From Plenodomus lindquistii (Eukaryota; Ascomycota; Dothideomycetes; Pleosporales; Leptosphaeriaceae), in contig JANUWI010000001.1 in assembly GCA_025504975.1 (NCBI GenBank), positions 682,001 through 746,000 of the forward strand: a DNA stretch of 64,000 nt. The letters are read 5' to 3'. Made by a program: the position numbers and the translations under genes. The notes below the pieces were generated by a model. It saw only the letters and a program-made list of their open reading frames with translations. It was not told the DNA's origin and made no database searches. Of the stretch, positions 22,406 through 33,982 are shown piece after piece (the stretch's first letter is position 1; every line of letters starts with the position of its first letter).

Positions 22406-25239
22406 ATGTCGACATCCAAGTCAGCCACCAAGGAGCTCCTCTCTTGGGAAGAGTTCCAAGCCCAGGCGTACCGCTGGAAGCCTGTCCCACGATACGATGC
22501 AACAAAAGAGACGAAGCTACCACACTCCTGGTGGGAGCTGGACAAAGACAAGATTCAGACGCATCTCAAAGACATTTCTTCCCGTGTCACGAACCCAACG
22601 AAAGGTGTGACTGGTATAGATCGCGAACTGCAGCATGTTCTGAATACAGCGACAAAGTTGGAACAAGTCGACCGAAGCTTCACTACAAAAGTTGCGCTGA
22701 TTGGAGCACAAGGAGCTGGCAAAAGCCTGTTCATTAATGCAATTCTGGACTGTACCGGCCTGTCCTTGACCGGAGCAAAAGGCTTTGCATGCACTAGTGC
22801 GATTGTCAAGTTTGCTTACGGCCCTGGCAACAAATTCTCCGCTGAAGTCAAGTTCCTGAACGCTACTAAACGTGAGCAGCTGATTGACGAGCACATACGT
22901 TCTTATGTGGACTACCACAACGACCTCAACGACTCTGACGATGAGGATGGTCCAAGAACGAGATCGATCAAACAAGACGAGATCGAGAAGAAGAGGAAGA
23001 AAACGGCCGAGGATTTCTTCGACACGATGTTTGGCTGCAGAGACGAGTTTCTTTCGGCCTACAGCTCTAGTCCCGTCAATACCGGAGAGTTCAAGAGGCT
23101 GTGTCAGTTGAAATGCAGAGAGGCTATGGAGACACATGACCTTGACAGCGAAGGTGTGGCCACTTTCAGTAAAAGCACGCCCAAAGAGCTTCTAGAGATC
23201 GTCAAACCGTTCCTTTCCAATGTTGACGGCGAGCCTTGTCTGTGGCCCATTGTGGATTGCGTGACGATCCGACTGAGTCATCCTCTCCTTCAACAAGGCC
23301 TAGAGTTTATTGATCTGCCAGGTAGGTACCTCACAGCCGCTTACATGTACCACGTTAACGCGCGATCAGGTTCCGGAGATATCAACATGTCAAGAGCCAA
23401 GCATGCTGATGAAGTCAAGGACAGCGTTGATGTTGAGATTGTACTTGGCGACACCGACCGCATTGGAACCAACGAGATGGTTATTAGCACTGCACGAGCA
23501 GGCGTGCTGAATCATGGAGCATCCAAAGTGAAAGTCGTGACTACGAAGATTGATGTACGTGAGCCGGGAGCCCTTGCAACGGTAACGTTTGCTAATACTA
23601 GGTTCAGATTTTGTCGGATGACGAGCAGGCGCAAGCCACTGCAACGGAGTTCGATGCCGTCAACTCACTCATACAGCGTGCCGACGAAGACGCCACCGTA
23701 GCCGAAGAAGAAAACGATTCGAACAAGCAAATTCTGCTCAAGCGCTACGCACAGTATCTCCAGCGGTTCAAGAAGGTGCAGATGATCCGAAGTCGTATCG
23801 ATAATATCAATGCCAAACTGGGCCAGGAACTCCAAGGCCCTTCAGAGAAAGACTCGGTCGAAATCCTTCATACCTCAACTTCCGATTATTTGAATTGGAT
23901 CAAGGCCGAAAAGATACCATTCGATAAGTGGCCTGCCTTATCACCAGAAGAGACTGGTGTTCCTGGCGTCCGCCGATTTTTGTACGATCTCCCTGCCTCC
24001 CAGAATCTACGCGACTACGTCCATCATATCAACAATGTTGTCCCCGCCTTCGTGGATAAGCTCAAGCGCGTCATTACTCAGTCAGACCGTGACGCTGGCT
24101 TCCCCACTATAGCTGACGCATTTGACGATCTGCGGGGTCGTTTCATCAAGACTATGGTCAGACAGCTCCACGAGCAGCTCGCCAGCTATTCCAAGTCCAG
24201 TGTTGGGAAGATCATGAAGGACTCAAGAGCATACAAGGAGCTTTTGAGAGGCCTTATGACCAAGCGATGGTTATCTTTGAAGAGCGCAGCCTTCACCAGG
24301 ATCTTGAAGGGTCGCGGCATGGTACAGCAAGGCACCTCCAAGGCCAAAGGTCTTGAGAATACAGTGAACTGGAATGCCGAAATTGCGTTAATACTCAAGC
24401 CTGGGTTTGTCAAATGGCATGCTGCGCATACAGAGCATCTTCGGGTCTTGAAGATTGCGCTACCGTTGCAACTTGACCGATTATACGTGGATACTCTCGG
24501 TCTTATAAGCCACTCGGCAGCGAACCTCATAACGGTTGAGAAGGCCAAGAAGAAGTGGGGACCATATCGTCACCGTATACAGTCAAAGGCAATGGCTATG
24601 ATGGATGAATTAATGTCGGAGCAACTAAAATTACGACATCGCGCCATTATCGAGGACGATCGTGAGAACAATCTCATCGCGGCCATGACAGATGATATAT
24701 ACGACGACGTTTTTGCTTCCACGCCCGAGCTCAAGCCAACTCCACCGGGCAAGCCCAAGCGATACGTCACTCCCATCTTGAGATTTCGAAAGGATCGCCT
24801 AGAAAAGCACTTTTTATCCCCCGACGACCACTTTGTCGACAGAACCATCAGCTTTTTTCAAGACCAACTAGACGAGAAGATGCGTAGTCTCGTTGACAAG
24901 CACTTTGCCAAGCTAAACGCCACGTTCGATGAGTTCAGCAAGCTTATGCGTGAGCATGGTCCCATTGACTACTCCATCAACACCATGGGCGAGAAGCAAC
25001 GTGAAGATATCGAAAAGGAAATCCCTTATATCGAGGAGCTTGCCACAAGTTTGCGGGACATGATTCCTCTAGCTTGCAGGAAAGAAGACGGAGGCACTGG
25101 CATGGATGACTACCTTGACGATGCCAGTGAGCAGGCCCAGGACTTGGAGTACTACATTGACAAGGTCAGTACGGCGAAACGACCGGCTGGTGACACGGCT
25201 GGTGGCACGTTGAAGCGCGTGAAGATTGAACCTCGCTGA
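22406..25239 (+). CDS. Large dynamin-superfamily GTPase, SLIP-GC-like
   Basis: Three exons, 22406-23321, 23370-23554 and 23608-25239, give 910 residues. The GTPase domain shows G1 GAQGAGKS (about 98-105), a G2-like Thr in FACTSA, G3 DLPG (about 303-306) and G4 TKID (about 366). A charged insert of Asp/Glu then Lys/Arg lies between G2 and G3. The C-terminal 540 residues are mostly helical and charged, ending in a basic KRVKIEPR. The architecture matches fungal proteins annotated as nuclear GTPase SLIP-GC-like, whose role in fungi is unknown to me. There is no PH domain or membrane span. The first intron is 48 nt and stop-free, and lies exactly at G3. It is convergent with the poly(A) polymerase gene. 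Confidence 0.8.
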
Positions 25240-26535
25240 GCACTCAACTATATCCTGCATCATACCCCGACAACCACCACTCCCCGGACCAGCTTCCACC
25301 AAAAGTTATTCACACCACTGCAACCAGCACTTTGATTTGGCCCCTGCTGATATCGGAAACCCCGTCGGCTAACCACGTTGTCACCGAACGAATTTTGATG
25401 ATCACTGACTGCAACAAAGCACTGTTATTGGGATGGGTGGCTTCCTTTTTCTGCTTTGCTGTACTTGCGTTTGCTTTGATCCTTGTGTTTTCTTTTTGGC
25501 CCCCTTTGATTTACCGCAGAGGACAGCGATCCCTGCTCGACCTGCTATGCGACGGATAGCTCAGAGCTCACCTGTGTACATACATGCACTGTACGAGCGC
25601 GTCCATCATTACTGGATGAACGTGAACCCCAAGAGGTCGCGTTGCCCCATTCGTCCACAAAAAAGTTCATAGACAAGATTCCAAATCCAGTCCCACCCCA
25701 CATACCTCATCATCTCAGACGTGAAATTGACAACAAGACAAGTAAGTATACGACATCTCACCATTAGTGTCCTCACCGCATAATCAATTACATGGTACCA
25801 AAATTTTTGCTCAAAAACCTTTCCATTCCACATCTACATACCACGGGGGCTATATACGCCCTCCGCATCACCCACCCTCCCATCATATGATCCACCTCCC
25901 TTTCCCAATCCAGTCTTTTTGTATCTGTACAGTAACAGTCCCACATGCCCAACATTCCACGTCACATTTCCGCAATGAGCCAGCCCAGAAAAAAAGTTAC
26001 CAGATGTGTGGGGAAAAAATCAACGCTTGTCTCTTGTTGTGGGACTTCCATGAATAACCCGGACCGAGGAAACAAAAAGAGATGTAATAGACTCCAAACG
26101 ATGCCCAAGGAACATGCGTATGCGAATAAGACAGTGTAAACGCCAGAAAGTGTGTCTCTGCGCGGCGCATCTTATCGTGCGCCGCCGAGTGGGGATGGCA
26201 TAGGTGTGCCGAAATCAATTGAAAATTCGGAAACTTGAAACGGGAACAACGCCTCCGCTGGACGTATTGGTAAATCAAGCTCTTCTTCTCGCAGACTTTA
26301 TCTCCTCGTTTTCCCATCGTCGCACCATTCACTTTTCTTTTTGCTTTTCGTGTTCTTTCCTGGTGCATATCGAGCGCGACCTGCCCTGCCGGAGAATCTG
26401 CGGCGATGGTGGGCGGTGCTCGTGTCGGGGCGGCACCTCGCATCATATCCATGATTTTCGACACCTCATGCAACCGCCAGACCGCAAACGGGAGCAGCGA
26501 GTCCAAGTACCCATCAGACAGGATTAATCTGCCAA
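25240..26535. other. Convergent 3' region of the GTPase and poly(A) polymerase genes
   Basis: About 1.3 kb between two convergent genes, presumably both 3' untranslated regions. A hydrophobic open frame (25332-25559) lacks an ATG start at its head and is not called. Many A-rich and T-rich runs occur, as expected near polyadenylation sites. Confidence 0.45.
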
Positions 26536-29500
26536 TCAACCGCCCTTGCGTTCAGATGCATTGGCTGGCAAAAGCTCCCCTGCCGCCTTCTGCTCAGCTG
26601 ACTTGGCCTTCTTATTCTTGCTCTTTTTGCGCCCAGAGGACTGCTGCTGCCAGACATGAGAGGTGTTACCTCCACTATTTGGCTTGTGCCCATTGCTCTG
26701 CTGGCTACCCTTCTGCTGGCCATTGCGACTGTCTTTGGTAGTGGGGTGGTTCGGAGTGGCATGTGTTGTTCGACGGTGCTGCTGACCGTTGTCCTTCCCA
26801 TGTGACTTGTTACCATTGGCCAGCTTGTTGAGGTCTGACGATCGGCTGGCAGTGGGCGATGGTGTGCGCGTCTCGTAAACGGGCGACAACAACGGCAAGG
26901 TGGCTGACTTGATTTCTGAAGGGTCTGGTCGTGGCAAATTCGACGTTTCGAGCGAGGAAAGACCGTTGACAAATGGCGGGGTCCGCCAGGGTGAAGCTAC
27001 CGTCCGAGTAGGCGATATGTCTTCGTCAAGGTTGTTTCGTCGGCCGCTGCTTGCTTCGTGATTCATCCAGCCTTCAGGTAATGCAGCAAAAGGTTGCTGA
27101 CCTTCGTTTGGAACTCGTGTCAAACCGTTGGTTTCTACCGCTGGACTGCTCTTCATGGAGCCATTTACAATCTGGGGACTTCTGTTCTCCATTGCCTTCT
27201 GCCTCTGCATCTCTTCGTATACCATTTGTTGCTGCTCCTGTATTTGGTGGATCTGATGGATAGCCTGAGAGTTGTTGACGTACATATCGAGTCCGGGCAT
27301 GCCGGGCATCTCAGGTGGGACAATATCTACGGTGTCGCTTCGTGGGCGTGGCTGCGATGGGAACGAACCGTTGACTATGACTGGACCGCTATCAACAGGC
27401 GGTCGAACAGAATCAATGCGTGCTTTGCGTTGATCATTGATAGGAGCAGTGGGCTGCTTGACTCCGGTAGAGTAGCTTCTCATGTGTCCACCAAGAGGGG
27501 ACGGTGATCTCGAAACCCTTCGCAGTGCGGTATTTAGAAGAGGTTGTGTAATCTCTGGGGAGACGCGCCGACGACGTTGTGCCAATTCACTAAATGACGG
27601 AATTTGAGATACAGCATAGTCCTGTAGTGGACGGGCCTGTGGTGGTGGATCTGTGATTGAGTAACCCACATGTTCTTTAGGGATTGAATCCACTGGAACA
27701 ACGGCGGGCTCCGGCTGTCTCGGTTGTGGAAGGGAGGGACGTGATGCTTCTGGTAAAGCCTGAGTATTGGAGGACTCGTGTATTGTTGATCGCGCGATGG
27801 GATACCCTGCAAAAGTTGTCGGGTCGGCGATCTGGGGCACAGGAGGGTACCCAACAATGACAGGCTGCTGGCCCAGACCACGCGGAGGCTGCGAGTGGGA
27901 ACGAAGGTTGCTAGTTTCGCTAGCGTTTGAGACTCTGTGCACTCCTCTTCGGACGCCTGGTACACTATTACTTAATGAAGGAGAGGAAGGATTCGTTCTT
28001 GTTCCATCTTGCGAACTGGCAGCATCAGGCGGAGATGCGTTGTAAAAACCAGGATACTGATAGAGAAAGCCAGGGGGGAAGGCGTTTGGCGGTATTCCGA
28101 GCTCAGCCAGGCGAGGGCTGTGCCCATTCATGAACGCGGACTTCTGTGGAGAACCACTGGTGCTATGTTGCGCTCGATTCTGCGCCTGAGCTTGCGCAAT
28201 TGCATGAGCATGCTGCTGGGCAGCTCGGACCTGATACGCTTGCTGTGCATGTTGTTGAGCAGCCAGCTGAGCGCGCAAGGAGTTGGACTGCATCTCTAGC
28301 ATCTGGTACTGCTGATATAGCTGGTCGTGTAGTTGTTCAGGAAGACCCCTGGAAATATTGAAGTATTCTGAACCATGGACACCGTTGATAGGCGGGCTAT
28401 GCAAGAACGGCCGGCCTTGACCATAGTTTGAGCTGTTGGAGGATCTTCTGCTGTTTCCATGTTGGCCCTTCAGGCTGGGACCGCCTCGACCTCCACGTTG
28501 GTTGGACCCTCCTCTTCCACTGCGAATTGGGATACTAGAAGTAAGTGTAGCCTTCTGAGACTGTGGCTTCTGAAAAATGGATGTGGACTTCTCTTCTGGC
28601 GGGTACTCGAACTGTTCGCAGGCCTTGTCAAGTTGTTGGCCATCCGCGAGGAGATCGAAGGCTCGACGTAGCTCCAGATGAATGCCACGCCACGCATATC
28701 CATCTGCAGAATTCCCCAAATTACGATCGGTGTTGAATGGCTCTTCGACGCAGAGACGATTGACGCCCTCTTTTTGGCCACCCCCAGGGTGCCATCCCTT
28801 CTCTTCACGTTTGATGCGTTTGCCTTGGCGCACAGAAATAGTCTCCTTTTCATAGTCGACCTCATGACCGTAGGCGCGGAAGAAATGAAACAGTAGGTTT
28901 CCCAGGCTCTGCTTGTTCTTTGCACCAAACCCACGTAGCTTCTCCACATCGTCAGCAAAGCTAGAAAGTGACGGCTGGCCAGTCTTCTTGTCCATCTGTC
29001 GATCGGGGAGCTCATGAAGTACAGGTAATATCGGCGGGTCTTGTGTTTGAAGGAAGTTGAGGATGAGGCATATCCAAGTATACGAACTGATTGTGCCACC
29101 AATGCCTGAAGGTTGTTAGTTGGGAACTAGACGATTGATTGGTGTACCGACCGGCATCATTGAGAATGCGTCGCTTTGTCCAGTGCTTGATGATCATGGC
29201 GAGCGGGCGAACGCGGTCATCTAGTTGAATGTATGTCTTGATCATACGCGTGTTCTCGATTGCGGCAACATTGTTGACGTTGATGTCGCATGCGATGTGT
29301 AGCTCCGGGTCCCAGACTTTTACTATCCGGACCTTGGCCGCAGGTATGCATACAACCCGTTCCATGCCATCTGCGCATGTCAGTGCTAGTCTACCGAGGA
29401 CTGGGAGAGAAATGCATACGTTTGTCGAGGGCCTCAGCGAGCGGGTGCACTTCTTCGAGCCTTTTCATGGGCGTTTGAATGCAAATGTCGACTGGTTTTC

Positions 29501-30539
29501 TGGGTCAGTGGAGAGTCACACGACCGTGGATAGCATATTTACCATCGCTCTCGGCGGTCCACAGCATATTTCCCGACGAACCAAAGACGAGGACTTTCAT
29601 CTCAGCGCCAGGAAACTCCAACTCCAAGATGCGCTCGACTTTTTTTACGAATTTGTCGCGTACGTCCTGGTCTTGCTTGGTCGGCTGTATCCGGTCGTAC
29701 AGCTCACGCATGTCGCCACTCAATTTGCCCTCCTCGTGAGGATCCAGCGTCTTCTTTGGCTCCTCCTTTGGCTTCTCCAACAGCTCATCCGATTGGTAGG
29801 GCACTCTTCGCCGCCCCAGCATTCCAACGTTTGTCTCAAACTTGCACTTGAAGGGGCGCGCTGGCCTCAGGGAGGGCATGGCGCTGTTTGCCTCGGAGGC
29901 GACAGAGCGCGGCGAGTGGCTGCCAAGGCCGCCGTTTGGAGAGGGGGATCGCGAGCGTGTCTCATAACGACGTGGGACCTGCATGGGGGTAGAGGGGACT
30001 GAATTCGAGTGTTGTGCGACGAGCGAGGGGCGCTGGTGCTGCTGGGCGCGTGCGGGGACGCCTGCCTCGTCGGGTTTGCTGCTCATAGAGGGCACGCCGT
30101 TTGATGTCATCGTCGGCGCGCTGGTGAGCACGCTGCGCTTTGTATCCTTATTCCCATCTGCGATATCCGGGGGCGCCGCGGCTGGCTTGGAGGCGGGCTT
30201 GTTGGGGGCGACGCGGGCTGAGTCCCGCTGGGGCGGCGGGCTCAGGGAGTGGGGAGACACTATTACGGCGGGGGCGGGCGTTTGGGCGGCGGACTGGTGC
30301 AGTTCGTCGATGCGGGCCAGCTGCAGGAAGGGGTGCAGCAGCAGGTAGGGAGGCGCTGGGATGGGCGGTGCGGCGTGCTGCAGGGCAGGCAGGCACGAGG
30401 GAGAGGGAGACCAGAGGCCCGTGGGCGTGGGCGCCGGCTCGAAGAAGGCAGCGCAGGATTTGGTGCGCAGGGCGGGCGAGTGGATGCTCTGGGGATGCGG
30501 CGTGTAAAGATAGGGCGGGCGGTGGCGGCGGTCGCTCAT
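26536..30539 (-). CDS. Non-canonical poly(A)/poly(U) polymerase, Cid1/Cid13-like
   Basis: Four exons on the minus strand, 30539-29543, 29491-29420, 29370-29152 and 29105-26536, give 1285 residues. The nucleotidyltransferase core reads FGSSGNMLW followed by the catalytic Asp332 and Asp334 (ESDVDICI) and the third Asp385 (ACDIN). A PAP-associated domain follows, with IKHWTKRR and GTISSYTW. These enzymes add A or U tails to RNA 3' ends; Cid13 acts in the cytoplasm. About 280 residues before the core and more than 650 after it are low complexity, the latter rich in Gln, Ser, Pro and Asn with Gln/His runs. The start at 30539 (MSDRRHRPPYLY) was chosen because conserved-looking sequence begins there, but the frame stays open to 31130. 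The tail is far longer than in yeast relatives. Confidence 0.82.
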
Positions 30540-30598
30540 AAACTTTTGTGGCCCCAGAGAATCGCGGTGCTCGGGGAGGGGCTGCGGGTGCAGGCGTC

Positions 30599-30624
30599 GG
30601 TGGTGGTGGTGGTGGTGGTGGTGG
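30599..30624. repeat. (GGT)n simple repeat
   Basis: Uninterrupted trinucleotide run upstream of the polymerase start, read as ACC on its coding strand. Confidence 0.85.
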
Positions 30625-30743
30625 AATGGCTGGCGGCGGCGGCAGCAGCGGTGCAGGCCGGCGTGGGCGTGGGAATGGACGGTGCTCGCAGAGCAGGGCA
30701 GGGCAGTGGGTGGGTGGGCAGAGGAGGGTGCTCGCCGCAGAAG

Positions 30744-30761
30744 AGACAGACAGACAGACAG
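30744..30761. repeat. (GACA)n simple repeat
   Basis: About four and a half copies of a tetranucleotide in the polymerase leader or promoter. Confidence 0.8.
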
Positions 30762-30882
30762 CCTGAGGCCCGCGGGAATGGGGCGTCGTGTGTCTTGTAC
30801 GAGCGTCGGTGAACCCCTGCCGGGAGGAGAGCGGTGCTGGAGACGGCTTGCTGCAATTGGACGCGGACTGCGGCTGGCAGCT

Positions 30883-30908
30883 GGGCGTGGGCGTGGGCGT
30901 GGGCGTGG
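30883..30908. repeat. (GGGCGT)n simple repeat
   Basis: Four perfect hexanucleotide copies plus a partial one. G-rich, so it could form unusual DNA structure; no function is known. Confidence 0.85.
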
Positions 30909-30947
30909 AGCAAAGGCACAGGACGGGCGCGAGAGCAGCAAGCACAA

Positions 30948-30970
30948 GCACAGCACAGCACAGCACAGCA
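30948..30970. repeat. (CAGCA)n simple repeat
   Basis: Four perfect pentanucleotide copies with a partial copy before them. Confidence 0.8.
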
Positions 30971-31064
30971 GAGCGCAGCAGGCAGGGCGGGACGGGCAGG
31001 CGGGCGGGCGGCGGAGTCGAGCAGAAAGTCGAGCACTGTCAAAGGTCGAGGGTGCTGTATGCAC

Positions 31065-31094
31065 TATGTCTATGTCTATGTCTATGTCTATGTA
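31065..31094. repeat. (TATGTC)n simple repeat
   Basis: Four perfect copies and a fifth with one change, marking the outer edge of the repeat-rich promoter block. Confidence 0.85.
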
Positions 31095-31981
31095 CGGCAG
31101 CTGGCAGCATGCAATGGCCCGCTGGGGCAAATGGCTGCCATTGACAGGAGCAGCGGCGAGGGTTCAACGCACAGCGCACCGCGCGCCGTGCCCCTACGCG
31201 CGACAGGGGCGCCGTTTCTTTGGACAAGTCCCCAGAGAACAATATACCGAATCTACACCAGTCTACGCCCGTCGTGGTCGTGGCAGCCTCGGGGCGGGGC
31301 TGCATGCGCGGCCGCTTCTTTATGTGCGGGCGCCAGATGCTCTCTAGCGCTCCAGCGACGCCGTGCTGCTCAAAGGCAGAGGCACAAGACACAATACATG
31401 GATGCTCCAACGCCCCCACAACAAAAGACGCCGTCAGCCGTCATCAGCCCCTCGTGCGCTGACTAGAGCAGCTGTACATGGAGTATCCGAGACGGCAACT
31501 CGCGTGCAACGCGCCACTACGCCGAGTCGTCACGCATGGTTGCACTCTCGAGGCTGCAGAGTGCAGACAATGTGTAAAGCGCTGACTACACAGCCCATGT
31601 CTCCACAAATGGACTACAAATCTCCGTCTCAGGCGGGCATGCACCACGGCCGAGCCAAAGACGACTGATTCGTGTGAGATTGAGCCCGTGAGGAACACGT
31701 GCTCAAATGCCCCTGGCCTGGGCGACTCCTTGTTCCCGTACACCGTCTACTCTATATCAGATTACGACCCCTATTAACGGCCGGAAGTGCTGCGTATTGT
31801 CCGCTATACAGTAATACACCTATAGTGCATCCGTACGGCGGGCTGCAAGGCGCAAGCGTCATGTTCGTGCTACGGCGGGCGCTTTCGCCTTGATTGGCAG
31901 GAACCATCTGATTGCCGAGGCAGTCACGCTGGGGAGGCGTCGGATGAGGCAGCTGCATCTGCATTCGGTACATTCAACACC

Positions 31982-33218
31982 ATGTTCGCCCTCTGCACCG
32001 CTCAGCGTCTTGCACTACGAACACGACTTTGTCCTTCCAGTTCCGTCGTGCCAAAACTGCCCTTCACTCGCCAGACATTTGTCTCGACCATGGCCCAACC
32101 AAGGATACGTGTGTGCCTCATCCAAACCCCAGTATGACAAAGCTCACGTATACGTGTATATATATAGCCAATCCAGCTCTTTTGTACGCTGCCAGAAAAA
32201 CAAACCCCGTTACCATGTTGATGCAATGCCAGCATCTGCGATTTGCAGGAAAAGTTCCGCCCAGCCATCCACGAATTCCCCAAAGTCGTTGCAACCGCAC
32301 AAAAACTACTCAAAGCCAGTAAGTCTACCCAGGATCAGACCCTTGTTCAACGTGCTACACCACTGCGCCCCATCCTGGCAGTATTAGTGGTGCTTTTTCA
32401 CGTCACCTACCCGATACTGCCGTTGGGTTTGCGTGCGACACGAGAACGCCCACCTCACTTGCGAGCGAGTGCCAGGGCGTACAGACGCTCCACCCTGTGC
32501 ACTTTCCGGTCCTCGTGCTGACACGTCCCTCTAGGCCAGATCCTGAACATACCCGTCTTCGCAACCACTCAGAACAGAGCTAGGTTGGTTGATATACAGC
32601 GCTGATATGTTCCCCTACTCATGCTCGACAGGCTGGGAGAAACATGTCCAGAGTTGAAGCTCGATGCATCTAGCGGCATCAAGACTGTCTGCCATGTGGA
32701 CAAGACGCTCTTCTCAATGATGTGCGTGAGCCTTGATGGCCTCTCTGTGGCCTCCATACTGACACGCATTCAGCACGCCAGAGGTCCAAAAATCACTGGA
32801 CTCGCTAAAAGCAGACGGTCCACTGTCCTGCATCGTCGTCGGAATTGAGAGCCACATTTGTGTGACACAAACCACCATTGATTTGCTCAAAGCCGGGCAC
32901 AAAGTCTACATTATTGCAGATGGAGTTAGCAGTTGCAACAAAGAAGAAGTTCCCGTTGCGTTGGCGAGACTAAGGCATGCGGGCGCCGTAGTGACGACCA
33001 GCGAGAGCTTCATTTACGAATGTGTCGGAGATGCAGGGACTGCAGAGTACGTACTCTTCCCTCAATGAATTGGTGTTGATACTTCGGTCGCACACTTGGT
33101 GGTACGGACCGTGGCACACAGATGACTGACTTTGTATAGGTTCAAGGAGATCATCAAAGTCATCAAAGAGACCAGCGCGAGCACAAGAGAGACATTGCAG
33201 ACTTTATGTAAGATCTGA
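31982..33218 (+). CDS. Isochorismatase-fold hydrolase, probable mitochondrial presequence
   Basis: Seven exons, 31982-32108, 32168-32183, 32233-32318, 32535-32583, 32632-32721, 32774-33046 and 33140-33218, all in phase, give 239 residues. Exon 2 is only 16 nt and completes the conserved NPALFICDLQEKFR start of the fold. The cysteine-hydrolase triad is complete: Asp51, Lys117 in HVDKTLFS and Cys152 in IESHICVTQT. Similar to ISOC1/ISOC2 of animals, whose substrates are uncertain. The first 36 residues are rich in Arg, Leu, Ser and Thr without acidic residues, like a mitochondrial presequence. A second ATG (32090, Met37) stands right before the fold and could give a cytosolic form. Intron 3 (216 nt) is long for this window. 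Confidence 0.85.
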
Positions 33219-33759
33219 ATCTCATTCTCACGCAAGACACACAATATGTGCTATGACCGTGGGCTTTTTGATGAGTCGCAATATTGCGGAGAGAGACCAC
33301 TCGGTCGTTCCAAGAGGTCTGGATAGTGCAAGATTAACGAGGGGAGATGGCGGCGGTGCCAGCCACCACAGTGGTGCCTGAGCCAAGGCATATAGACTTG
33401 CTCGAGGGTGTGTAGATGAATAGAGCAGAAGCGACAAACCATCATCATGTTACCTCAACCATACAACACATTCATAGATGTCCGTGATACTAGCACCCTC
33501 TCTCACCAGACATTGATAACAACGTGTCCACGACTGACACGCTCCCTTTCAGTTTAGTAGATTAACAACGCTCGGGCTTCGTTTGATTCACAATTTCCAT
33601 GTCATACGAGCGTGAACAATCCGCCCACAATGCACTGCGCTCACCTCCTTGAATACAGACTGGTCTGATTTTCCCTCTTGTTCACCACAGTCCCCTTTCC
33701 AACAACCTATAGTTTCTCAACTCACCACACAAACGTCGAAATATCTTGAACGTCACAGC
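33219..33759. other. Intergenic
   Basis: About 540 bases with no convincing ORF or RNA gene. It holds the 3' flank of the isochorismatase-like gene and a possible leader for the short ORF at 33760. Confidence 0.4.
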
Positions 33760-33894
33760 ATGACCGCGGAAGCTACACTTGTTGTCATCACTGGGCTCCT
33801 GTTGGTGATCCTGACTATTTTGTCTTCGTACGCAACGCCTAGCCGGGTGCATGCAGAGAATGCAGCAGAACGCACGCTGGAGAAAATGGTATAA
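33760..33894 (+). CDS. Tiny single-span membrane ORF, unknown
   Basis: A 44-residue ORF: a short N-terminus, one clear hydrophobic span (about residues 6-24), then a hydrophilic helix with alternating charges. The ATG has an acceptable context (CAGCATGACC). No homologue is recognised. It lies 88 bases from the convergent acetate kinase stop. It may be a real microprotein or a chance frame. Confidence 0.35.
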   Translation: MTAEATLVVITGLLLVILTILSSYATPSRVHAENAAERTLEKMV

Positions 33895-33982
33895 AGTATG
33901 TCTAAATCCTTCAAGCCTTTCTGCCAAAACAACCCAAGTCTCTGGCTATAAATGAAGATACAAATCCATTTTCTAACACCGC

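Larger units (their letters stand above)
30540..31981. promoter_or_regulatory. Divergent promoter region rich in simple repeats
   Basis: About 1.4 kb between the starts of the polymerase (minus) and the isochorismatase-like gene (plus). The polymerase side is GC-rich and packed with simple repeats, listed separately. Long open frames on both strands up to 31.4 kb result from GC and repeat bias and have no protein-like features, except that the polymerase frame may extend here. Transcription starts of both genes should lie in this region. Confidence 0.5.

Noticed and set aside
25332..25559. Hydrophobic 75-codon frame downstream of the GTPase gene
   Set aside because: It opens with a non-ATG codon and lies in the expected 3' untranslated region between convergent genes.
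30148..31466. Several long open frames on both strands in the GC-rich promoter block
   Set aside because: They arise from GC bias and simple repeats; composition is Pro/Ala/Arg-rich and no start or domain is convincing.
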